47,203 nt of DNA. Origin: Nitrospirota bacterium (GTDB lineage: Bacteria > Nitrospirota > Nitrospiria > JACQBW01). The position numbers were made by a program, and so were the translations under genes. The notes beneath the pieces were generated by a model, which searched no databases, was not told where the DNA came from, and was given only the letters and a program-made list of their open reading frames with translations. The stretch covers positions 1-47,203 of the forward strand of contig JACQBW010000019.1 in assembly GCA_016194305.1 (NCBI GenBank), in the 5' to 3' direction. Shown in pieces: positions 25,824 through 34,516 of this stretch; the stretch's first letter is position 1, and each line of letters starts with the position of its first letter.

Positions 25824-27689
25824 TTATGATTCTCGAACCATTACCAATACTTCATCCGGATTGATCTTATCTCCTTCACTGACAAAAATTTCTTTGACGA
25901 CACCTTGAATTGCAGTATGAACTTCATTCTCCATCTTCATCGCCTCAACGATGAGTATCGTCTCTCCGGCGCGAACCTTGTCTCCCACTTTCACTTTAAC
26001 CTTCATGACCGTTCCGGGCATCGCCGCGGTGATATCTCCCTGATGGGTTGCCTTGGGTCGTGTCGATCTTCCACCGACCTTTTTATCGATCCGCCCTTCT
26101 TCACTTGGAACAATCTCCATCAGCGATTCGACCATAACCTCTTCCAACTGATCGTCGAGATAGAGAAAATAAGGCCTTCCTCCTTCTCCTTGATGCCCCA
26201 TGCCACCGACTTTGACATGATAAGTCTCTCCATGCACCTTGATATTAAATTCGCTCGGCGTCAAGAGAGGAACAGTCGGAGGGGCTTCCTCATTTTTTAC
26301 CGGTTCGGGAAGCGGCCGGTTGATTTCCCCTTTTTCCCTCAATTCAAAAAATTCCAGGGCGATTTTCGGAAAAAGCGTGTAACTGACCAGGTCCTCGATC
26401 GATCTGATTTTATCCTTCAATTCCTGCTGGTTCTTTTCGAGCTCCGGCTCAAGCATATCTGCAGGTCTTCCTTCGATGATTTCGTCATTTCCAACCGCTC
26501 TTTTTCTCACCTCTTCGTTAATCGGCGCAGGAGGCTTTCCGTAGAGCCCTTTAAGATAATTGCGGGTTTCTGTTGTAATGACTTTGTATCTTTCTCCGGT
26601 CAGAACATTGAGTGTCGCCTGGGTGCCGACGATCTGGCTTGACGGTGTGACCAATGGAGGATATCCAAGATCTTCCCGAACTTTCGGAACCTCTTCCAAT
26701 ACCTCCTTCATCCTTCCCAGCGCTTTCTGCTCATTAAGCTGGGACGCAAGGTTTGAAGTCATGCCTCCCGGAATCTGATAAATAAGAACATTCGGGTCGA
26801 CACCGGTAAACTCTGACTCGAATTGCCTGTATTTCTTCCGAACCTCTTTAAAATACTCCGCAATCTCTGCCAAAAGCTTTAAGTCCAAACCCGGGTCATA
26901 CGGACCCCCTTTCAATACATTCAGAAAGACCTCTGTCGGAGGTTGAGAAGTCCCGTTGGCGAGTGAAGATATTGCCCCGTCAATGATGTCAATACCCCCT
27001 TCGATCGCTTTTAAATTGGTCGATACCGCCATCCCGCTGGTATCATGGGTATGAAGATGAAGAGGAACTGTAGTCGCTTTCTTAATCTTTTCGACCAGCT
27101 GTTGAGCAATGTAAGGAGAAAGTATTCCAGCCATATCCTTGATACAAATGGTATCGGAACCCATATCTTCAAGACGTCTTGCCATATCAACGAACGTATC
27201 CGTATCGTGAACCGGACTGACCGTATAGCAGAGTGTCCCTTCGACTTTCCCCCCGTACTTCGTCACCGCTTTAATTGCCGTTTTGATATTTCTAAAATCG
27301 TTCAGCGCGTCGAAAATCCGAAGAATCTGGATGCCGTTTCCAATCGCCAGTTCGACAAATTTTTCAACGACGTCATCAGCGTAGTTCCGGTAACCAACCA
27401 CATTTTGGCCTCGTAATAACATCTGAAAAGGCGTTTTGGGCATGACGGCCTTCAACTTTCGGATTCTTTCCCACGGATCTTCCCTAAGATACCTCAACAT
27501 CGCGTCGAATGTAGCTCCTCCCCACATCTCGACAGACCAATACCCGATTTCGTCAATTTTGGGAGCAATCGGAAGCATATCGTCCGTTCTTAACCGCGTG
27601 GCGATTAGCGATTGATGGGCATCGCGAAGCGTGGTATCCGTAATTTTTACGGGCCTTTTCACGATTTTCTTTGGATGGGTTGAATTCAA
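25824..27689 (-). CDS. pycB: Pyruvate carboxylase subunit B (carboxyltransferase plus biotin carrier), or 2-oxoglutarate carboxylase large subunit
   Basis: A 621-residue protein with a DRE-TIM-type carboxyltransferase barrel (TDTTLRDAHQSLIATRLRT near 18-36; LHLHTHDTSGMA near 205), the conserved PYC/OADA domain, a linker and a C-terminal biotinyl domain with EAMKMEN, the biotin attached to Lys near 585. With the biotin carboxylase it transfers carboxylate to pyruvate, giving oxaloacetate. A related pair in Hydrogenobacter carboxylates 2-oxoglutarate, and oxaloacetate decarboxylase alpha has the same fold; absence of membrane subunits argues against the decarboxylase. The start is TTG at 27689 with GGAA six bases upstream, the only start that keeps the conserved N-terminus. 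It follows pycA by 15 bases. Confidence 0.88.
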   Translation of the reverse strand: MNSTHPKKIVKRPVKITDTTLRDAHQSLIATRLRTDDMLPIAPKIDEIGYWSVEMWGGATFDAMLRYLREDPWERIRKLKAVMPKTPFQMLLRGQNVVGYRNYADDVVEKFVELAIGNGIQILRIFDALNDFRNIKTAIKAVTKYGGKVEGTLCYTVSPVHDTDTFVDMARRLEDMGSDTICIKDMAGILSPYIAQQLVEKIKKATTVPLHLHTHDTSGMAVSTNLKAIEGGIDIIDGAISSLANGTSQPPTEVFLNVLKGGPYDPGLDLKLLAEIAEYFKEVRKKYRQFESEFTGVDPNVLIYQIPGGMTSNLASQLNEQKALGRMKEVLEEVPKVREDLGYPPLVTPSSQIVGTQATLNVLTGERYKVITTETRNYLKGLYGKPPAPINEEVRKRAVGNDEIIEGRPADMLEPELEKNQQELKDKIRSIEDLVSYTLFPKIALEFFELREKGEINRPLPEPVKNEEAPPTVPLLTPSEFNIKVHGETYHVKVGGMGHQGEGGRPYFLYLDDQLEEVMVESLMEIVPSEEGRIDKKVGGRSTRPKATHQGDITAAMPGTVMKVKVKVGDKVRAGETILIVEAMKMENEVHTAIQGVVKEIFVSEGDKINPDEVLVMVRES

Positions 27690-27703
27690 ATCAGTTCCAT
27701 TTC

Positions 27704-29158
27704 TTAACGTTGAATCACCTGGTGACTCATCCTGGAGTGGGCGACAACCGCCGCTGAGATTGCCAGGACAAGGTCTCTACGGTCCTCTTCCTTGCCATAG
27801 ACCAGGCGGTCAAAATTATTCTGGATATAATTGGTGTCAAACTCTTTATTCCTAAAGGCCTCGTCCAGCATGATTTTCTTGTACAGCGGGATCGTAGTCT
27901 TCACACCCCGAATGACATATTCATCGAGTGAGCGGTACATTCTGTCGACCGTTTCTTCCCAATTTCTCCCTTTGACCGTCAATTTTGCCAAGAGCGAGTC
28001 ATAATACGGCGGGACCGTATACCCCCGATAGACATTCCCGTCAATCCGAACACCGAATCCGCCCGGAGAATAGTAGGCGGTAATCTTGCCCGGAGTCGCC
28101 ATGAAATTCTTCATCGGATCTTCGCAATTGATACGGCATTCCATCGCATAACCTTGAATCTTGATATCTTCCTGCTGATAGGATAGCGGCCTCCCTGCGG
28201 CCAATTTGATCATCTCCTTAACAATATCGATACCCGTCACCTCCTCCGTGACAGTATGTTCCACCTGGAGACGCGTGTTCATCTCGAGAAAATAATATTG
28301 ATTCTGGGCATCGACCAGAAATTCAACTGTTCCCGCGGTCACATATTTTGAAGCCTTTGCCGCTTTGATCGCTGTTTCTCCCATCTTCTGCCTCATCCCT
28401 TCCGTCAGGAAGAGCGAGGGAGCAATTTCAATTAATTTCTGGTGGCGTCTCTGAATGGAGCAGTCCCTTTCTCCCAGGTGAATCACTTTTCCAAAACGGT
28501 CAGCCAGGATCTGGATTTCGATATGTTTGGGAGATTCAAAATATTTTTCAAGGTAAATTTCAGAGCTCCCAAATGCCGCCTGGGATTCGAGTTGAATAAT
28601 CGGAAAAAACTTTTCTAAATCTTCTGCGTTTCGGCAGATCCGGAGACCCCTTCCTCCACCCCCGTTGGAGGCCTTGAGAATAACAGGAAAACCGATCTCT
28701 TTTGCGGCTTTTAAAGATGCCTCGACACTTTGGAGCGGTTCAAGAATACCGGGTACCATGGGAATCCCGACTTCTTTCATCATTAACCGGGCTTGAATTT
28801 TGTTACCCATCTGACGGATCGTTTCAGCACTCGGACCGATGAAAGTAATGCCGTTTTCGACACAGGCCTGGGCAAAATCTGGATTTTCTGCCAGAAATCC
28901 ATATCCCGGGTGAATCGCGTCGACCCCTTTCTGTTTTGCAAGTTCGATGATGCGATAAATATTAAGATACCCTGCAATCGGTCCCGGACCCACAAGACAA
29001 GCTTCATCGGCTTTCTTGACATAGAGCGTTGTCGCATCAACCTCCGAATGAATGGCGACTGTCGGAATTTTCAACTCTTTACAGGCACGGATTATCCGAA
29101 GAGCAATTTCTCCACGGTTGGCAATGAGGATTTTCTTAAATAGCGGCGGTTTCATCAT
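27704..29158 (-). CDS. pycA: Biotin carboxylase subunit (pyruvate carboxylase subunit A type)
   Basis: A 484-residue ATP-grasp enzyme that carboxylates the biotin on PycB using ATP and bicarbonate. Motifs: IANRGEIALRIIRACKEL near 12-29, HPGYGFLAEN near 77-86, the glycine-rich loop NGGGGRGLRI near 165-174, the catalytic EMNTRLQVEHTVTE near 293-306. The segment after 450 is longer than in AccC of fatty acid synthesis, and the adjacent carboxyltransferase gene supports a role in pyruvate or 2-oxoglutarate carboxylation. It is the first gene of a group pycA-pycB-M50-trpS. An inverted-repeat element (copy B) lies directly upstream of its ATG, so its promoter must be in or beyond that element. Confidence 0.9.
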   Translation of the reverse strand: MMKPPLFKKILIANRGEIALRIIRACKELKIPTVAIHSEVDATTLYVKKADEACLVGPGPIAGYLNIYRIIELAKQKGVDAIHPGYGFLAENPDFAQACVENGITFIGPSAETIRQMGNKIQARLMMKEVGIPMVPGILEPLQSVEASLKAAKEIGFPVILKASNGGGGRGLRICRNAEDLEKFFPIIQLESQAAFGSSEIYLEKYFESPKHIEIQILADRFGKVIHLGERDCSIQRRHQKLIEIAPSLFLTEGMRQKMGETAIKAAKASKYVTAGTVEFLVDAQNQYYFLEMNTRLQVEHTVTEEVTGIDIVKEMIKLAAGRPLSYQQEDIKIQGYAMECRINCEDPMKNFMATPGKITAYYSPGGFGVRIDGNVYRGYTVPPYYDSLLAKLTVKGRNWEETVDRMYRSLDEYVIRGVKTTIPLYKKIMLDEAFRNKEFDTNYIQNNFDRLVYGKEEDRRDLVLAISAAVVAHSRMSHQVIQR

Positions 29159-29170
29159 GTTTTCAATTGA

Positions 29171-29290
29171 GAATGTTCAAAATGAACCAGATTCAAGGCC
29201 GCAGGAGCAAGGCGACGGAGGCGTAAATCACCCTATACGTTGACGAAGCTGAGCGACGAGAACGAAGAAAATGGCCTGTTATCAACATTC
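29171..29290 (+). repeat. MITE-like inverted-repeat element, copy B
   Basis: This 120-bp copy begins GAATGTTCAAAATG and ends with a roughly complementary TATCAACATTC. The core has AAGGCCGCAGG, GACGGAGGCGTAA, TATACGTTGACGAAG and GACGAGAACGAAG in the same order as copies A and C. It fills the gap between pycA and the TPR/binding-protein gene and is more diverged than A and C at its ends. Confidence 0.7.
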
Positions 29291-29293
29291 TAT

Positions 29294-31195
29294 TTAGTTG
29301 ATCTGATGTAACTTACCATTTTTAATCTGTAGGATAAAGGGCTTTTTTTCCGCTTCTCCGGACGAAGAGAATCGAATCGTTCCTGCAGCGCCGTCATAAG
29401 GATTCAGTCCCAAAAGCGCGCTTCTGACTTCTGCCCCGGTTGTCGCGCCATTCTTTTTTGCCTGAAGGATCATATTCATCGCATCATAGCTTTGCGCGGA
29501 GAAAATGGTTGGGTCGTTTTGAAACGTTTTTCGATAACGGGCGACAAATTGAGTTGTCACCGGAGAGGCTGCATCGATAAAGAAACCGTCTGAAAAAACG
29601 GCTCCATCCAGATATTTTCCGCCGGCTTTCAAGAATTCTGCCGAATCCCAGCCGTTTGAACCATAGAGCGCGACCCCCTTGATGTCGAAAAAAGCCAACT
29701 GGGAAGGGATGAGCCCTGCGTTCAGACCTTCTCCTGGAATGAAAATGGAGTCGAATCCGGGCGTATAATCTCTTTTTACTTTATGTTTAAAATCTTTTTC
29801 TTCAATTTTCTCTCCTTCAATTCCGTATTTTGACAAATCGACTTTAATGATCTTTTTGATCTCTGCGGAAAAATCAGACGATTCGGGCGGGTAAAATTCC
29901 TGGGCGATCACTTCACCCCCAAGCCGGGTTGTTTCCTCAATAAATCCTCGGGATAATTCCTCTCCGTAACCGTTCTTGGGATAAAAGACAACGACTCTTT
30001 TCATTCCTCCCCGTGTCATGGCGTAGTCCGCTAATTCTCTTGCCTGTGCAGGGATTGTCAACCCGTTCCTGAAGAGATACCTGGAACGGGAGGTGATTCC
30101 AGCACGGATCGCTGTCGGCGTGATAAAAGGGAGGGCGTAAGTTTCGGCTAATCCGCCGACACTTTCAAAGTCTTTGCTGAAAAGAGGGCCAATGATCGCC
30201 TTGGGAGAATACTCCTTAATAAAAGTCTCGGTTTCGCCCGATATCTTTCCTCCCGGACCGGTGGTCTCTTTAAATGCAATTCCAATCGTATTGTCATTCG
30301 TTGCCCGCTCGTATTCCCAAAGGGCCAGATTGGCCCCATTGATGACCTGTTCTGTAACCTCTTCCGCCTGTTTCGCAGAAGGGACAATTGCACCAACCAC
30401 AAATTTATGTTTTTTAATCAGCTCGGTAACAAGCTTCAGCCTCTGTTTCAGACTCTCGCCACTCTCATTCTTTGGGAAAAGATCGAGAAATCGTTTTGCT
30501 GTTTTTTCAAAATGAAACGTGTCTTTCTCCTGGTCATACAGGAAACTCAATTGCAAATAAGCCGTGTCCGCCGGAAAATTCCTGCCGTATCTTGCCGCCA
30601 ATTTCCAAAGCGTTTTTTTATCCATTTTGGTTTGAATCAGCGCCACGACCCGTTTGTTCACCTGCTCAAGATCTGTCGAGACGGTAACCCATTTGCTCTT
30701 TTGAATCAAAAAATCCGTTGCCTGAAACCAATCTTCCTGTCGAGTGGTAATTTCAATTAATTTATCGAAGATTTCGATTAATTTCTGAGGCTCTTTGACC
30801 TGATCCAGCATTTCCTCGTATAGCGGTTTTGCCTGATCCAGTTCCCCCAGGTCAAAGGTCACGTTCGCAAACTGCGCGGAAGCCTGCGAAAAGTACGTGG
30901 ATGCCTTATATTTGTTGATAATTTCCCGATAGGCCTCTCTGGCTTCAGGAAGGTGATTTTTCTTGTATTGCGACTCCCCGAGCCAAAAAAAAGCTTGATC
31001 TTTGATCAGCGAATCGGGATATTTAGAGATAAATTCTGTCACCTGAGAGAGGGCTCCGTCCAGGTCTCCGGCGGAAAAAGCGTTATAGACACTGTTTAAT
31101 GCCGCTTTTTCCTCTAATTCTGAAGCCCATGTTCCGCGGGAGCTGATCAGCAGAAAAAGAAAAACAATCAGATAAATCGAAAGGTTTGTTTTCAT
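29294..31195 (-). CDS. TPR plus periplasmic-binding-fold protein (LppC/penicillin-binding-protein-activator-like)
   Basis: About 633 residues with a Sec signal (MKTNLSIYLIVFLFLLISS). ATG 31195 is chosen because it starts the signal directly; the frame extends to ATG 31219. Residues about 25-260 are TPR-like helices (AFFWLGESQYKKNHLPEAREAYREI). The rest is a type 1 periplasmic-binding fold (GAIVPSAKQAEEV, IIGPLFSKDFESVG, VVFYPKNGYGEELSRGF). This combination occurs in LpoA/LppC, which activates peptidoglycan synthase PBP1A, and also in branched-chain amino acid receptor relatives; no transporter genes are adjacent, so an envelope role is favoured. There is no lipobox Cys in the signal, unlike LpoA. 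It diverges from xerD. Confidence 0.75.
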   Translation of the reverse strand: MKTNLSIYLIVFLFLLISSRGTWASELEEKAALNSVYNAFSAGDLDGALSQVTEFISKYPDSLIKDQAFFWLGESQYKKNHLPEAREAYREIINKYKASTYFSQASAQFANVTFDLGELDQAKPLYEEMLDQVKEPQKLIEIFDKLIEITTRQEDWFQATDFLIQKSKWVTVSTDLEQVNKRVVALIQTKMDKKTLWKLAARYGRNFPADTAYLQLSFLYDQEKDTFHFEKTAKRFLDLFPKNESGESLKQRLKLVTELIKKHKFVVGAIVPSAKQAEEVTEQVINGANLALWEYERATNDNTIGIAFKETTGPGGKISGETETFIKEYSPKAIIGPLFSKDFESVGGLAETYALPFITPTAIRAGITSRSRYLFRNGLTIPAQARELADYAMTRGGMKRVVVFYPKNGYGEELSRGFIEETTRLGGEVIAQEFYPPESSDFSAEIKKIIKVDLSKYGIEGEKIEEKDFKHKVKRDYTPGFDSIFIPGEGLNAGLIPSQLAFFDIKGVALYGSNGWDSAEFLKAGGKYLDGAVFSDGFFIDAASPVTTQFVARYRKTFQNDPTIFSAQSYDAMNMILQAKKNGATTGAEVRSALLGLNPYDGAAGTIRFSSSGEAEKKPFILQIKNGKLHQIN

Positions 31196-31369
31196 TGAAG
31201 ATCGCCGGAAGTCATTCATGGGTCTGAAATATTTTCACTCTTGTTTGCAATTCAAGAAGAAATCGAATACCACCAAGGAATAGAAAACGAGCTAAAAAGC
31301 AAAGAAGCGTATAGTAAGATAATTCAATTACCGTTGTCAAATTGGGTTCGAAATGATCCTGACAAATCG

Positions 31370-32257
31370 ATGCTAGAAACCCTTCAAGCCTTTCTGGATT
31401 TTAACCGGGTCGAAAAAGGACTTTCATCAAACACGCTCCAGGCTTATCGCCGTGATCTCTCCAAATTCATCCGGCATCTCGACAAGAAAAAAATTTCAGG
31501 ACTCGACCGGGTCAGGAAAGAGAACCTTGTCGCTTTCTTAACTGAATCTAAACGAAGTGGATTGAACCCTTCCTCTCTAAACCGACTCCTCTCCTCGATG
31601 CGCATGTTTTTCAGGTATTTGCAGTTTGAAAAGTTGGTGGAGAGCGACCCGACACTTTTTATCGAATCCTCCAAGACCTGGTCGCGACTCCCCAAAGTGC
31701 TCTCGGTTGACGAGGTGGATAAACTGCTTGAACCGACCGCGAAAAAGGATCCCCTATCGGTTAGAAACTTGGCCATGATCGAACTCCTCTATGCAACGGG
31801 ACTTCGGGTTTCTGAACTCATTTCCCTCAGGCTCAGCGCGGTATCCTTAAAGGAAGGGATTATTAGAACAGTCGGAAAAGGGGCAAAAGAAAGATGGATA
31901 CCGATCGGTGAAATGGCTTCCGAAAAGTTAAACAATTACATAAATTTAATTAGGCCAACTCTTTTAAAAAACAGGCATTCTGAGTTTTTATTCTTGAACC
32001 ATTCCGGAAATGGACTCAGCCGGCAGGCCTTTTGGTATTTATTGAAGAAAAGGGCTGCGGAAGCAGGAATAAAAGTGACATTTTCTCCGCATACCCTCCG
32101 GCATTCCTTTGCCACTCACCTCCTTGAAAGGGGAGCTGATCTCCGATCGGTCCAATCCCTGCTCGGACACGCCAATATTTCAACCACGCAGATTTATACC
32201 CATATAACCAGGGAGCGACTAAAAAAAATCCATCAGCAGTTCCATCCCCGAGGATAA
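31370..32257 (+). CDS. xerD: Tyrosine site-specific recombinase, XerD type
   Basis: Starting at ATG 31370 the protein is 295 residues, the normal XerD length; the frame continues upstream to a TTG at 31241 but this part has no family similarity. All catalytic residues are present: Arg146 (ATGLRVSEL), Lys170 (VGKGAKER), His241 and Arg244 (HTLRHSF), His267 (LGHANIS) and Tyr276 (TQIYTHI). With XerC it resolves chromosome dimers at dif. XerC and XerD are hard to separate by eye; the N-terminal FLDFNRVEKGLSSNTLQAYRRDL is XerD-like. A phage integrase is less likely, since no att site or phage gene is nearby. Confidence 0.88.
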   Translation: MLETLQAFLDFNRVEKGLSSNTLQAYRRDLSKFIRHLDKKKISGLDRVRKENLVAFLTESKRSGLNPSSLNRLLSSMRMFFRYLQFEKLVESDPTLFIESSKTWSRLPKVLSVDEVDKLLEPTAKKDPLSVRNLAMIELLYATGLRVSELISLRLSAVSLKEGIIRTVGKGAKERWIPIGEMASEKLNNYINLIRPTLLKNRHSEFLFLNHSGNGLSRQAFWYLLKKRAAEAGIKVTFSPHTLRHSFATHLLERGADLRSVQSLLGHANISTTQIYTHITRERLKKIHQQFHPRG

Positions 32258-32625
32258 TTGAAGAAAATTCCTGTTTCTGGCATGGTCAATATCATGGGAG
32301 ACTGCCCGGTGAGAGCATGTGGATAAATCAAGCTATTGTGTCAAGTAAATTTATTGTCAAGATATGGTGGGTTCTTTAAACACGGTGGAGGTCATGAACA
32401 ATATGATTGTAAGTAATTGATTTTATTTAAAAATAATCGCCTAATTTTTGGGCGCTTTGCTGAGAGGAGAGTCTGTATTGCGTATTATTGGTTTTGAGAC
32501 GAGTTATCCACAATTCTTGTGGAAAGTCTCATAACCCGATCATATTTAAGGAAAATGGAGAGTACTTTGCGGCACGAGTGGAGCGAAGAGATTGCCCTTT
32601 GCCGAGAGGGCTGGAGCGCTCTTGA
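32258..32625. other. Gene-free region with two perfect DnaA boxes and a hairpin
   Basis: No gene is visible between the convergent xerD and apt. TGTGGATAA at 32318-32326 and TTATCCACA at 32504-32512 are perfect DnaA boxes in opposite orientation. The second is part of an inverted repeat, CCACAA-TTC-TTGTGG (32508-32522), bracketed by GAGAC and GTCTC. Between the boxes lies AT-rich DNA (about 32400-32450). On the minus strand two TTGACA hexamers stand 10 bases apart near 32340-32360. The region may bind DnaA as a titration or regulatory site; an origin is possible but dnaA and dnaN are not adjacent. Confidence 0.4.
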
Positions 32626-33159
32626 CTAATAGGTCAGGAGGGATGTGATCGGATGCTTGCCTAATTTGGATCGGCCTTTTAGCTCCTTAAGTTCAATCAG
32701 AAAAGCGATTCCGAGAATTTTTCCGCCCAGTTTTTCAATCAGCTGGACCGTCGCACCGCAGGTTCCACCTGTGGCCAGGAGGTCATCAACAATCAGGACT
32801 TTTTCTCCATTTTCGATCGCGTCTTGATGGATTGAGAGGCCGTCGCTACCATATTCCAGGTCATACTTGACTTCAAAAGTTTCATGCGGAAGCTTTCCTG
32901 GTTTTCTTACTGGCACAAATCCAGCCCCTAAACGGTAAGCCACGGGAGCACCTAAAATGAAACCTCGAGATTCAATTCCTACAACCTTTTTAACGCCTTG
33001 ATTCTGGAACGGTTCTGCCATCTGATCGAGTGCCTGAATATAAGCGGGGCCATCCTTAAGCAGAGTGGTCACGTCATAGAAATAGATCCCCTTCTTAGGA
33101 TAGTCCGGAATGCCTCTGATCTTGCTTTTCAAGTCTATGGGAGTCTTTTTAGGCTTCAC
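32626..33159 (-). CDS. apt: Adenine phosphoribosyltransferase
   Basis: A 177-residue cytosolic salvage enzyme that makes AMP from adenine and PRPP. The PRPP-binding loop VLIVDDLLATGGT is near residues 121-133, and GIESRGFILGAPVAYRLGAGFVPVRKPGKLP, cited here as GIESRGFILG and FVPVRKPGKLP, is typical of Apt. The length is normal. The start is GTG 33159, whose first base is shared with the TAG stop of the sigma-factor gene, so the two are translationally coupled, an unusual pairing of a sigma factor with purine salvage. Confidence 0.94.
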   Translation of the reverse strand: MKPKKTPIDLKSKIRGIPDYPKKGIYFYDVTTLLKDGPAYIQALDQMAEPFQNQGVKKVVGIESRGFILGAPVAYRLGAGFVPVRKPGKLPHETFEVKYDLEYGSDGLSIHQDAIENGEKVLIVDDLLATGGTCGATVQLIEKLGGKILGIAFLIELKELKGRSKLGKHPITSLLTY

Positions 33160-34127
33160 TATAGAATTTCTTCCGGTTTGATGGATCGGCTGCCGATCAT
33201 TTCCCTTATCTTGGTTAAAGCTCCGCTTTCGATCTGCCTCACCCGTTCTCTCGTCAATCCAAAATAAACACCGATCTCCTCCAGCGTTTGGGGATTTCCC
33301 CCATCCAAACCAAATCGAAGCGTCAAAACCTGTCTTTCCGTATCCTTGAGGTGGCTAATCCATTGCATCACATCTTCCCGGCGCTTGACCCCCTCCGCCC
33401 TTTTGTAAGGCGAAACCTGACCTCCGTCTTCAATGACATCTTTTAAAGTCGTCTCATTGGCAAAACTGATCGGGCTATCGAGAGAATAGGTCTTGCGGAT
33501 AACCTGCCGGATATCCACAACCTCATCGGTTGGAATTCCCATTCTATGGGAAATCTCCTGCGGAATCGGGTCGCGATCGAGTTCCTGTACCAGTTCTTCA
33601 ACCACATTCAGATAGTAATTCACTCTTTCCACAACATGAACGGGGAGACGAATCAGCTTGACCTGATTAATGATGGCTCTTTCTATTGACTGTTTGATCC
33701 ACCAGGAGGCATAGGTGCTGAACTTGAATCCTCTTCGATATTCAAATTTTTCGACCGCCTTAATCAGACCGATATTTCCTTCTTCTATGATATCGGCAAA
33801 AGGCATTCCCCGGTTCATATATTTTTTTCCAATACTGACCACCAGCCTTAAATTCGATTCGATCATTCTGGCACGTGCTTGTTCGTCCCCTTTTTCAATT
33901 TTTTTGGCCAGGGACTGCTCTTCATCAAACGTCAGAAGGGAGGCTTTTCGGATATCTTTGAGATAACTCTTCATGGCATCCATCCCGCCAGAATAGTCTT
34001 TTTCACGCTCCTCTTCCGCGATCGCTTCCCCTTCGAAAATCACCTCTCCTTCCGGAATTGTGACCCCCTCTTCCAGGTTTTCTCCAATTTCAGGAGTGCG
34101 GTCTTTATTGTCCCATTCTTCAGCCAT
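33159..34127 (-). CDS. RpoS-like (group 2) sigma-70 family factor
   Basis: A 322-residue sigma factor. After an acidic N-terminus of about 45 residues come region 1.2 ([21 protein letters not shown]), region 2 ([32 protein letters not shown] and the -10 recognition part [17 protein letters not shown]), region 3 ([14 protein letters not shown]) and region 4 ([28 protein letters not shown]). Its size and lack of the long 1.1 region point to RpoS or another group 2 factor instead of the housekeeping RpoD. GAGG lies six bases before ATG 34127, and an inverted-repeat element (copy C) begins only a few bases further upstream, so it separates the gene from any outside promoter. Confidence 0.88.
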   Translation of the reverse strand: MAEEWDNKDRTPEIGENLEEGVTIPEGEVIFEGEAIAEEEREKDYSGGMDAMKSYLKDIRKASLLTFDEEQSLAKKIEKGDEQARARMIESNLRLVVSIGKKYMNRGMPFADIIEEGNIGLIKAVEKFEYRRGFKFSTYASWWIKQSIERAIINQVKLIRLPVHVVERVNYYLNVVEELVQELDRDPIPQEISHRMGIPTDEVVDIRQVIRKTYSLDSPISFANETTLKDVIEDGGQVSPYKRAEGVKRREDVMQWISHLKDTERQVLTLRFGLDGGNPQTLEEIGVYFGLTRERVRQIESGALTKIREMIGSRSIKPEEIL

Positions 34128-34140
34128 GTATACCTCGAAT

Positions 34141-34264
34141 CAGGTTTGTGAAAAAGGTCATCTGTTGCGTTCTCGTTTCTCGAACTTCTTCAACGTACCG
34201 AATGAGTACGCCTCCGTCGTTCTCAAAACTGCGGCCTTACAGATGAGACTTTTTGACAAACCTG
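34141..34264 (-). repeat. MITE-like 124-bp inverted-repeat element, copy C
   Basis: The ends CAGGTTTGTGAAAAAG and CTTTTTGACAAACCTG are inverted repeats matching at 15 of 16 positions. Read on the minus strand, the core gives AAGGCCGCAGTTTTGAG, GACGGAGGCGTAC, GTACGTTGAAG and GAGAAACGAGAACGC, closely matching copy A. Inner blocks CTCATCTGT and ACAGATGA also pair. It lies between tRNA-Pro and the sigma-factor start, 14 bases before its ATG. Confidence 0.85.
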
Positions 34265-34321
34265 CCTAGACAAAAAAATGTGAAAACGCAGAACTGGCTT
34301 TGCCAGTTCAAGCGCGGGATT

Positions 34322-34357
34322 GGGGCATTGAGCGAGTCTCGCGAAGGCCCCAAAATA
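34322..34357 (-). repeat. Short hairpin repeat, copy 1
   Basis: On the minus strand the unit TATTTTGGGGCCTTCGCGA continues with GACTCGCTCAATGCCCC. It folds as GGGGC paired with GCCCC and an inner CTCGC/GCGAG stem. It lies immediately downstream of tRNA-Pro. A related unit is at 36575-36608. No T-run follows, so a simple terminator is not supported. Confidence 0.45.
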
Positions 34358-34360
34358 GAG

Positions 34361-34434
34361 TCGGGGCGAAAGGATTTGAACCTTCGACCCCTCCGTCCCG
34401 AACGGAGTGCGCTACCGGTCTGCGCCACGCCCCG
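34361..34434 (-). tRNA. tRNA-Pro (anticodon CGG)
   Basis: A 74-nt cloverleaf on the minus strand. The acceptor stem is CGGGGCG paired with CGCCCCG, the discriminator base is A. The anticodon stem CTCCG/CGGAG closes the loop TTCGGGA, giving anticodon CGG for proline codon CCG. The T arm contains GGTTCAAATCC. The 3' CCA is not encoded. It is a single tRNA gene following the plsY end of the envelope cluster. Confidence 0.95.
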
Positions 34435-34516
34435 AAATCAATCGAAAATCTATTTTTAACCTACCAGTTTTACCGTTAAAAGTCAACGTAAGGGGCGAAC
34501 GGATGAATAATCGGGC

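Noticed and set aside
31241-31369. 43 extra N-terminal codons of xerD
   Set aside because: They begin with TTG, do not resemble XerC/XerD, and the ATG at 31370 gives the normal 295-residue length.
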